DNA of 40,078 bases, from assembly GCA_013697005.1 (NCBI GenBank), contig JACCXM010000094.1, positions 1 to 40,078 on the forward strand, given 5' to 3'. Within the stretch, counting starts at the first letter, position 1, and each line of letters begins with the position of its first letter. The notes under the pieces were generated by a model. That model searched no databases. It was not told the origin of the DNA and saw only the letters and a list, made by a program, of their open reading frames with translations. The translations under genes were made by a program, and so were the position numbers. Origin of the DNA: Chloroflexia bacterium (GTDB taxonomy: Bacteria > Chloroflexota > Chloroflexia > Thermomicrobiales > UBA6265). Below, piece after piece: positions 34,340 through 40,078 of the stretch.

Positions 34340-35593
34340 CTAGGCCGCGAAGATCGCCTGCGCCCGCCGCAGACCAGAAACGAGGCGATCGACGTCATCT
34401 TCGTCGTTGTAAACATAGAAGGAGGCCCGGGTCGTCGCGACGAGTCCAAGCCGATCCATTAACGGTTGGCAACAGTGATGTCCGGCGCGCACCGCCACAT
34501 TCTCTTCGTTCAATATTGCGGCTACGTCGTGAGGGTGAATGTCACCAAGCGTGAACGAAAGCGTGCCGCCTCGCAACCCTGGTTTTTCCGGCCCGTATAG
34601 CCGCAGTTCCGGGATCCCCTGGAGTCGCTCGACCGCCAGTTGCGTCAAGTTGTGCTCGTGCTCTCCCACCTCAGCCATGCCAATCTGTTGCAGATACTCG
34701 ACCGCCGCGCCCAGACCGACCGCATCGGCGACGGACGGGGTACCCGCTTCGAACCGGGCCGGGACATCGGCGAAGGTCGATCGTTCGATCGAGACCTTTC
34801 GGATCATGCCGCCCCCGCCCATGAACGGCGGCATGTCCTCGAGCAGCGCCAGCTTCCCGTAGAGTGCGCCAGATCCCATCGGACCTAGCATCTTGTGCCC
34901 GGAGAAGGCGAGGAAATCAGTGTCCAACTCCCGCACGTCGACCGGCATGTGCGGAACGCTCTGCGCTCCGTCAACCACCGTCACCGCGCCAGCATCATGT
35001 GCCATCCGGACGATCTCCGCCGCGGGATTTATGGTGCCGAGGCTATTGGACACGTGGGGAAATGCGACAAGCTGTGGGCCCATTGCCAGCAACTCACCGA
35101 GGTGACTCATGTCGAGGCGGCCGTCGTCCGTGATGCGCACCGCTTCGATGCGAGCGCCCTTTTCGTCCGCCAGGAGCTGCCAAGGTACCAGGTTGGAGTG
35201 GTGATCCATCGTCGTCACCACGATCAGGTCGCCAGCCGCGATGTTGCGGCGGCCCCAGGTCTGAGCGACGAGATTGATCGCCTCCGTCGTGTTGCGGACG
35301 AAAACGATTTCGCGGGCAGAGGCCGCATTGACGAAATCAGCCACCATGTGGCGCGCTGCCTCGTACTGCGCGGTCGCCCGTTCCGAGAGGTCGTACACCC
35401 CCCGGTGGATGTTGGCGTTCGTCTCTCGATAGTAGCAGTCGACCGCGGCGATGACGGACTCCGGTTTCTGCGAGCTGGCGGCGCTATCGAGAAACGCGAG
35501 TCGCTGTCCGCGCGCATCGACAGAGTTCAATATCGGGAAATCATCCCGGATTTTCAGCCAATCTCGAGTTTTCTCAGTGACGGAGCTGACCAT
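34340..35593 (-). CDS. sufS: Cysteine desulfurase SufS
   Basis: Class II PLP-dependent desulfurase that passes sulfur to SufU. The 417-residue protein contains FLDSAASSQKPESVI, IHRGVYDLSE, TTEAINLVAQTW, DHHSNLVPWQ, the cofactor Asp in VVDGAQSVPH, the PLP Lys in FSGHKMLGPMGSG, and the catalytic Cys in RAGHHCCQPLM on the short loop typical of SufS. ATG 35593 with AAGGAAAA upstream. It lies between sufD and sufU. Confidence 0.95.
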   Translation of the reverse strand: MVSSVTEKTRDWLKIRDDFPILNSVDARGQRLAFLDSAASSQKPESVIAAVDCYYRETNANIHRGVYDLSERATAQYEAARHMVADFVNAASAREIVFVRNTTEAINLVAQTWGRRNIAAGDLIVVTTMDHHSNLVPWQLLADEKGARIEAVRITDDGRLDMSHLGELLAMGPQLVAFPHVSNSLGTINPAAEIVRMAHDAGAVTVVDGAQSVPHMPVDVRELDTDFLAFSGHKMLGPMGSGALYGKLALLEDMPPFMGGGGMIRKVSIERSTFADVPARFEAGTPSVADAVGLGAAVEYLQQIGMAEVGEHEHNLTQLAVERLQGIPELRLYGPEKPGLRGGTLSFTLGDIHPHDVAAILNEENVAVRAGHHCCQPLMDRLGLVATTRASFYVYNDEDDVDRLVSGLRRAQAIFAA

Positions 35594-35623
35594 GATCTTT
35601 TCCTTTTGTCCGGTGCGCCGCTC

Positions 35624-36982
35624 CTATATTCCGACCTTGCGCGCGATTGCCGTCTCCAGAAAGTGCTGAATCTCCTCGACGGGAACGCGGTCGATAATCG
35701 GGCGGAAAAACCCCTCGACTATCAGATTCTGCGCTTCGGAACGAGGCAACCCACGTGTCTGTAAGTAAAAAAGATGCTCCTCCTCGACCTGGGAAACGGT
35801 CGCGCCATGAGTACAACGCACATCGTTGGCGGCGATCTCCAGGTTCGGAATGGAATCCGCCCGCGCCGTGCGGCTGAGAATGAGGTTGCGGTTCTGCTGA
35901 TAGGCGTCGGTCTTTTGCGCTCCCTCGTCGACTTTGATCAAACCCGAGTAGACCGACCGCGCATTGCCCTTCAATGCCCCTTTAAACTCGAGGTCACTCG
36001 TGCCGAAGGGTGACTCATGAAGCTGCCACGTGTGATGATCGAAGAACTGGTCGCCATCGGCAAAGTAAATGCCCAGCATCTCAGCCAGCGTGTTCTTCCC
36101 GCGCAAGTGCGCCGCAATGGACGATTTGGAAAACTTCGCGCCAAGGGTGACGTGCAGCGAGTTCAGCGTCGCATCCTGACCGAGAATTGCCCGCTCGGTC
36201 ATAAAGTTCCAGACGTCACGACCCCAATCCTGAACCTGAACGTAGCGGAGCCTGGCGTCCTGCCCGACAATCAACTCGACCACGGCCGAAGCAAACGACT
36301 GAACGTCCTGCGATGGCGAGCGATAGGCATCGGCGACAAACGCTTGAGCCCCCTCTTCGAGCACCACCAGGGTATGCGAGAAGACCGCCGCGCCCGGTTC
36401 CGAGATCAGGCTGAAGGCGCGAAACGGCGCCTCGACCTTGACGCCCCGCGGGACGTAAAGAAACGAGCCCCCTTGCCAGAAGGCGGCGTGCAGCGCCTGG
36501 AACTTCCCCATCGACGGCAGAACCGCCTGGGTCATGAAGTATCGCTCGACAAGGTCCGCGTGCTCGCGGTACGCGGTCGCCAGATCGGTGAAGATCACGC
36601 CTTGCGCCGCGACCTCGGCGTCAAGCGTCGCCAGAATCGTTGCCGCGTCTCGCTGCACAATCACGCCGGCGTTGGGACCGAGCGCAATTTGCGCGGCCGC
36701 ATTCTCGACTCCGGCCTCTTCGAGCCCGGAGAGCGGGGATACACCCGCGGCTTCGACTCCGGCAGTTGGTCTGAGCCGATCGAGTTTCAGACCACGCAGA
36801 TCCGTTCTGCGCCATTCTTCATCTGTACGCTGCGGCATGGGGAGAGACTCGAACAGTTCCCACGCCCGCATGCGTGCCTCGCGACTGGCGCCGGTTTCTC
36901 GGTGCGCTCGCGAGATGACTGCGACACCCTCTCGCGAGAATCCCGTCGTCGCCACGTCGCTGACTTCAGCGATGGTGCTCAT
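35624..36982 (-). CDS. sufD: Fe-S assembly protein SufD
   Basis: Beta-helix subunit of the SufBC2D scaffold complex. The 452-residue protein has an N-terminal helical part with the conserved RTDEEWRRTDLRGL, the beta-helix core (GSFLYVPRGVKVEAPF) and the C-terminal signature CTHGATVSQVEEEHLFYLQTRGL, ending EIQHFLETAIARKVGI. The residues of this block that hold the cluster together with SufB are present. Start ATG 36982. The 84-base gap to sufB holds two overlapping hairpins. Confidence 0.94.
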   Translation of the reverse strand: MSTIAEVSDVATTGFSREGVAVISRAHRETGASREARMRAWELFESLPMPQRTDEEWRRTDLRGLKLDRLRPTAGVEAAGVSPLSGLEEAGVENAAAQIALGPNAGVIVQRDAATILATLDAEVAAQGVIFTDLATAYREHADLVERYFMTQAVLPSMGKFQALHAAFWQGGSFLYVPRGVKVEAPFRAFSLISEPGAAVFSHTLVVLEEGAQAFVADAYRSPSQDVQSFASAVVELIVGQDARLRYVQVQDWGRDVWNFMTERAILGQDATLNSLHVTLGAKFSKSSIAAHLRGKNTLAEMLGIYFADGDQFFDHHTWQLHESPFGTSDLEFKGALKGNARSVYSGLIKVDEGAQKTDAYQQNRNLILSRTARADSIPNLEIAANDVRCTHGATVSQVEEEHLFYLQTRGLPRSEAQNLIVEGFFRPIIDRVPVEEIQHFLETAIARKVGI

Positions 36983-37014
36983 GGATATGTAATCTCCCGA
37001 CCTGCTATGTATGA

Positions 37015-37048
37015 CCCGCTGCGGCTGCGGGCGACGCAGGCGTCGCCC
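37015..37048 (-). promoter_or_regulatory. Overlapping, mutually exclusive hairpins between sufB and sufD
   Basis: On the minus strand GGGCGACG-loop-CGTCGCCC (37029-37048) is followed by CCCGC-loop-GCGGG (37015-37031); they share the three C residues. No T-tract follows, so this looks more like an mRNA processing or stability element than a terminator. Confidence 0.4.
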
Positions 37049-37066
37049 TGCTACCAGTGCAGTCGA

Positions 37067-38467
37067 TTAACCGACGGAACCTTCCATTTCGAGCTGGATC
37101 AACCGGTTCAACTCGACCGCGTATTCGAGCGGCAACTCTTTCGCGATCGGCTCGATGAAGCCGTTGACGATCATGCTCATGGCTTCGTCCTGAGAGAGAC
37201 CGCGGCTCATCAAGTAGAAAATCTGCTCTTCGGCGACTTTGGACACGGTGGCCTCGTGGCCGATCGATGCCCGCTCTTCTTCGACTTCGATGTACGGATA
37301 CGTGTCGGTCTTGCTGGTTTCATCGAGGAGCAGTGCGTCACAGACCACGTTGCTGCGAACTTCCTCGGCGCCCTTGTAGACCTTCACCAGACCGCGATAG
37401 GAGGAACGGCCGGTTCCCTTGGAAATCGATTTGGAAATGATCTGCGACGATGTCCGCGGCGCGACATGGACCACCTTGCCGCCGGCGTCCTGATGTTGGC
37501 CGTCGCTGGCAAAGGCGACCGAGAGAATCTCGCCGCGGGCGCCCTCTTCCATCAGCCAGACCGCCGGGTACTTCATCGTCACCTTGGAGCCGAGGTTGCC
37601 GTCGACCCACTCCATGGTGGCGTTCTTGTAGGCTGCGGCCCGCTTGGTCACCAGGTTGTAGACATTTTTCGACCAGTTCTGAATCGTCGTGTAGCGGCAG
37701 CGTCCGCCTTCGAGCACGACGATCTCGACGACTGCCGAGTGCAGGCTGTTCGTGGTGTAGGTCGGCGCCGTGCATCCTTCGACATAATGCACATACGCGT
37801 CCTTATCGACAATGATCAGGGTCCGCTCGAATTGCCCCATGTTCTCCGCGTTGATGCGGAAGTACGCCTGCAAGGGTACGTCGATCTTGACTCCCGGCGG
37901 CACGTAAATGAACGAGCCACCCGACCAGACCGCCGAGTTGAGCGCGGCGAACTTGTTGTCGTTGTAGGGGATGATCGTGCCAAAATACTTCTTGACCAGC
38001 TCCGGATGTTCGCGCACGCCGGAATCCATGTCGAGAAAGATCACCCCGAGCTTTTCGAGGTCTTCGCGCAGCGAGTGGTAAATGACCTCACTTTCATACT
38101 GCGCGCCCACGCCGGCCAGGAACTTGCGCTCCGCTTCCGGGATACCGAGCTTCTCGAAGGTGTTCTTGATGTACTCGGGAACCTCGTCCCAGGTCTTGCC
38201 CTGCTTCTCGGCGGGGCGGATGTAGTAGAAGATCTCATCAAAGTCGATTCCGGACAAATCGGCGCCCCAGTTCGGCATCGGACGCTTCTCGAAGTGATCG
38301 AGCGCCTTCAACCGAAAGTCACGCATCCAGTCAGGTTCGTCTTTCATCGCCGAGATTTCTTCGACGGTTCCGCGGGTTAGTCCACGGCCGCTCTTGAATA
38401 CGTAATCTTCCTCGTCGCGAAACCCGTACTTGTACTCGCCGATGTCTACTTGTGGCGCAGCAACCAT
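37067..38467 (-). CDS. sufB: Fe-S assembly protein SufB
   Basis: Scaffold subunit on which clusters are built, with SufC and SufD. The 466-residue protein contains [41 protein letters not shown], the stretch [20 protein letters not shown] with a conserved Cys, [14 protein letters not shown], and the C-terminal block [20 protein letters not shown]. Full length. ATG 38467 has AAGGAG upstream. It follows sufC by 42 bases. Confidence 0.96.
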   Translation of the reverse strand: MVAAPQVDIGEYKYGFRDEEDYVFKSGRGLTRGTVEEISAMKDEPDWMRDFRLKALDHFEKRPMPNWGADLSGIDFDEIFYYIRPAEKQGKTWDEVPEYIKNTFEKLGIPEAERKFLAGVGAQYESEVIYHSLREDLEKLGVIFLDMDSGVREHPELVKKYFGTIIPYNDNKFAALNSAVWSGGSFIYVPPGVKIDVPLQAYFRINAENMGQFERTLIIVDKDAYVHYVEGCTAPTYTTNSLHSAVVEIVVLEGGRCRYTTIQNWSKNVYNLVTKRAAAYKNATMEWVDGNLGSKVTMKYPAVWLMEEGARGEILSVAFASDGQHQDAGGKVVHVAPRTSSQIISKSISKGTGRSSYRGLVKVYKGAEEVRSNVVCDALLLDETSKTDTYPYIEVEEERASIGHEATVSKVAEEQIFYLMSRGLSQDEAMSMIVNGFIEPIAKELPLEYAVELNRLIQLEMEGSVG

Positions 38468-38509
38468 GACCGGTTTTCTCCTTGGCGCGATGCCCGCGCC
38501 CGCTCGTTC

Positions 38510-39334
38510 CTAACTGGCGCTCGTCTCAGCGAGACTGGCGCGAAGTCCTTCGTATCCTTTGGCTTCGAGCTCGTGCGCGAGCTCCGGGCCGCCGCTCTCC
38601 ACGACCCGCCCCTCCGTCATGATGTGAACGAAATCCGGCTTGATGAAGTTGAGCAGCCGCTGATAGTGCGTGATCAGCAACATGCCGACCTCGGGGCCAG
38701 AAAGATTGTTGACACCCTCGGAAACGACCTTGAGCGCATCGATGTCGAGTCCGGAGTCAGTCTCGTCGAGCACCGCCATCGTTGGCTCGAGCAGCGCCAT
38801 CTGCAGGATTTCAGCGCGCTTCTTCTCGCCACCGGAGAACCCTTCGTTGAGATAACGAGTGGCGAACGAGTCGTCCATCTTCAACAGTGCCATTTTCTCG
38901 CGCATCAATCGCCGGAACTCGCGCGGTGTGATGGACTGCGCGCTGCCCCCCTCGGCGGCGGCCGCCTCGGCGCGGGCGTTGCGCACGTTCGTCACCGCCA
39001 TGCGCAGGAAGTTCGCCATCGAAACACCGGGAATCACTGTCGGATACTGGAAGGCTAGAAAGAGCCCCTTCCGCGCCCGTTCATCCGGCGGCCACTCGAG
39101 AATGTCCTCGCCCTTGAAGCGAATGCTACCTTCGGTCACTTCGTAGCGCGGGTCGCCCGCGATGACGTAAGCGAGGGTGCTCTTACCGGACCCATTTGGT
39201 CCCATCAGCGCGTGAATCTCGCCTTGATTGACGGTTAGGTCGACCCCCTTGAGGATCTCTTTGCCATCGATCTCGGCGTGCAGATTGTCGATTTCGAACA
39301 TCGGCGTATTGCCGGTTCCATTGCGCCCGCTCAC
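38510..39334 (-). CDS. sufC: Fe-S assembly ATPase SufC
   Basis: ABC-type ATPase of the SufBC2D complex. The 274-residue protein shows Walker [12 protein letters not shown]-loop [12 protein letters not shown], signature [12 protein letters not shown], Walker [14 protein letters not shown] and the switch His in [10 protein letters not shown]. Start GTG 39334 has GGGAGGT upstream, slightly far; ATG 39301 ([10 protein letters not shown]) matches the usual family start but has no ribosome site. fur lies 67 bases upstream in the same direction. Confidence 0.95.
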   Translation of the reverse strand: MSGRNGTGNTPMFEIDNLHAEIDGKEILKGVDLTVNQGEIHALMGPNGSGKSTLAYVIAGDPRYEVTEGSIRFKGEDILEWPPDERARKGLFLAFQYPTVIPGVSMANFLRMAVTNVRNARAEAAAAEGGSAQSITPREFRRLMREKMALLKMDDSFATRYLNEGFSGGEKKRAEILQMALLEPTMAVLDETDSGLDIDALKVVSEGVNNLSGPEVGMLLITHYQRLLNFIKPDFVHIMTEGRVVESGGPELAHELEAKGYEGLRASLAETSAS

Positions 39335-39401
39335 CGTGACTCGTTACCTCCCATGCACTGGATACTCACCCATGTCGAAGTGATGCCTCCCAGCGTTCAT
39401 C

Positions 39402-39833
39402 CTAAGCCGACCGCCCCGCGCCAGTCTGAGCGATCGGGTTCCCGGCGTGCTTGCATCCTGGGCAAACCCCGGAAAAGACCGTGTGATGACTCGTGACGTC
39501 GAAGCCGCTCTGTTCTGCCGCAACGTGGCGCGCAATCAGGGCAACCGGGACATCGACATCCCACAGCACGCCACAGTGCAGGCAATGCACGTGATCGTGC
39601 CGCTCGACACGTCCATCGTATCGGCTGGCCTGGTCCGCGAATGTCAATTCCTGGATCAAGCCGTGTTCCGCTAGCAGATGCAGCGTGCGATAGACCGTTC
39701 CGTACCCGATCCGCGGATCACGCCGGCGAATGCGCTCGAAAATCTCACCGGCCGTCAAATGGCCCTCGGAGCGACGAACCTCGTCGAGAACTTCCGACCG
39801 CTGCGTTGTGTTTCTGAATCGAGTATCAGACAT
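39402..39833 (-). CDS. Fur-family metalloregulator
   Basis: A 143-residue winged-helix repressor of the Fur/Zur/PerR family. The DNA-binding part reads TAGEIFERIRRRDPRIGYGTVYRTLHLLAEHGLI; the metal part has HDHVHCLHCG and GVCPGC, two CxxC pairs forming the structural zinc site, plus His residues (RHD, TSHHTVF) for sensing. Which metal or oxidant it senses cannot be told from sequence. Position directly before sufCBDSU suggests it controls the SUF operon. Start ATG 39833; a 7-1-7 operator lies just upstream. Confidence 0.92.
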   Translation of the reverse strand: MSDTRFRNTTQRSEVLDEVRRSEGHLTAGEIFERIRRRDPRIGYGTVYRTLHLLAEHGLIQELTFADQASRYDGRVERHDHVHCLHCGVLWDVDVPVALIARHVAAEQSGFDVTSHHTVFSGVCPGCKHAGNPIAQTGAGRSA

Positions 39834-39852
39834 GCCACCACGCCATCGTTAC

Positions 39853-39886
39853 TGAGAATGAGTCTCACTAGCCTTGCTGAATAATA
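39853..39886 (-). promoter_or_regulatory. Fur-type operator and -10 box before fur
   Basis: TGAGAATGAGTCTCA (39853-39867) is a 7-1-7 inverted repeat with one mismatched pair, close to the TGATAATNATTATCA form recognised by Fur-family proteins. A TATTAT -10 box on the minus strand lies at 39881-39886, so the operator falls just after the expected transcription start. No good -35 box is seen. Confidence 0.5.
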
Positions 39887-40026
39887 CCACTGCTGACCAT
39901 GTGCCACCACCAGTTTCCATCGAAACGCAGTCGAGAATTCGGGAAGGTCGCACACAACGCCTCATCGCGAGAGAATAGTGAGAGGGCTAAAGCGAATGGT
40001 GAATTTCGATCGAAGGGGGGAGTCCG

Positions 40027-40078
40027 GTGGCCTCATCCTGGACAGTTGCGGTCACCCGCCAGATCCCAGAAGCAGGAC
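40027..40078 (+). CDS. Probable D-2-hydroxyacid dehydrogenase, N-terminus only
   Basis: GTG 40027 with GGGGGGAG just upstream opens a frame that runs off the window. The 17 residues visible read VASSWTVAVTRQIPEAG; the piece VTRQIPEAG matches the first strand and helix of glyoxylate/hydroxypyruvate reductases and related D-isomer-specific 2-hydroxyacid dehydrogenases. Too little is present to name the substrate. It is divergent from fur. Confidence 0.5.
   Translation, partial: MASSWTVAVTRQIPEAG

Noticed and set aside
1-40078. tRNA genes, CRISPR arrays, prophage or defence systems
   Set aside because: No cloverleaf with a GGTTCGAATCC-type arm, no regular repeats and no marker proteins were found when reading both strands; a tRNAscan or CRISPR search would settle it.

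Overview
The window is a gene-dense, GC-rich bacterial chromosome segment that is almost entirely core metabolism and housekeeping. Gene content and style suggest a member of the Chloroflexota, most likely Thermomicrobia-like (Sphaerobacter/Nitrolancea type). The pointers are an archaeal-type dUTPase, a large Alu-containing SRP RNA, a Rho with a long disordered N-terminus, a DnaQ-DinG type helicase and a SUF operon of the SufCBDSU type. This assignment is inference from gene families, not a database match.

Left edge (1-1420): a convergent pair of unrecognised genes (one open to the window start and AT-richer than the rest), then a dprA gene whose conserved sequence stops abruptly at a perfect 20-bp palindrome. 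1586-7067 (+): an HpcH/HpaI aldolase, two oligopeptide ABC transporter ATPases (OppD, OppF) behind a candidate promoter, a site-2 protease, and scpA-scpB for chromosome segregation. 7057-9966 (-): a CBS-domain site-2 protease, then an Rrf2 regulator with its own promoter followed by a NifS/IscS cysteine desulfurase.

10187-21041 (+): an SH3-domain membrane protein, prephenate dehydrogenase (tyrA), a small membrane protein and a degenerate Nudix protein, then a tightly packed run uvrB-aroQ-pepQ-efp-accB-xseA-xseB-(AIR synthase-like)-(glycosylasparaginase) with repeated ATGA/GTGA overlaps. 21098-28210 (-): rho with a long leader and promoter, then M20 peptidase-dinG-glpX as a second minus-strand unit. 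28458-31391 (+): sdhA, sdhB and a three-helix membrane protein, behind a promoter with a perfect -35 box.

31323-31667 (-) holds a large-type SRP RNA with an Alu domain, a near-consensus promoter and an intrinsic terminator; the terminator and RNA 3' end overlap the end of the membrane-protein gene on the other strand. Next come a 2Fe-2S ferredoxin, two small unknown genes, and a minus-strand iron-sulfur operon read fur-sufC-sufB-sufD-sufS-sufU-Rieske-dUTPase, with a Fur-type operator in front of fur. The last 52 bases start a probable 2-hydroxyacid dehydrogenase.

Functionally the right third is an Fe-S production and use district: SUF assembly plus regulator, with clients SdhB, ferredoxin and Rieske protein nearby; a second desulfurase (IscS) with its Rrf2 regulator lies about 26 kb away. 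I see no CRISPR array, transposase, prophage or defence cassette. The least ordinary items are the broken dprA at the palindrome, the SRP RNA locus, the exonuclease-dead DinG, the Arg-tipped EF-P, and the archaeal-type dUTPase coupled to the suf operon.
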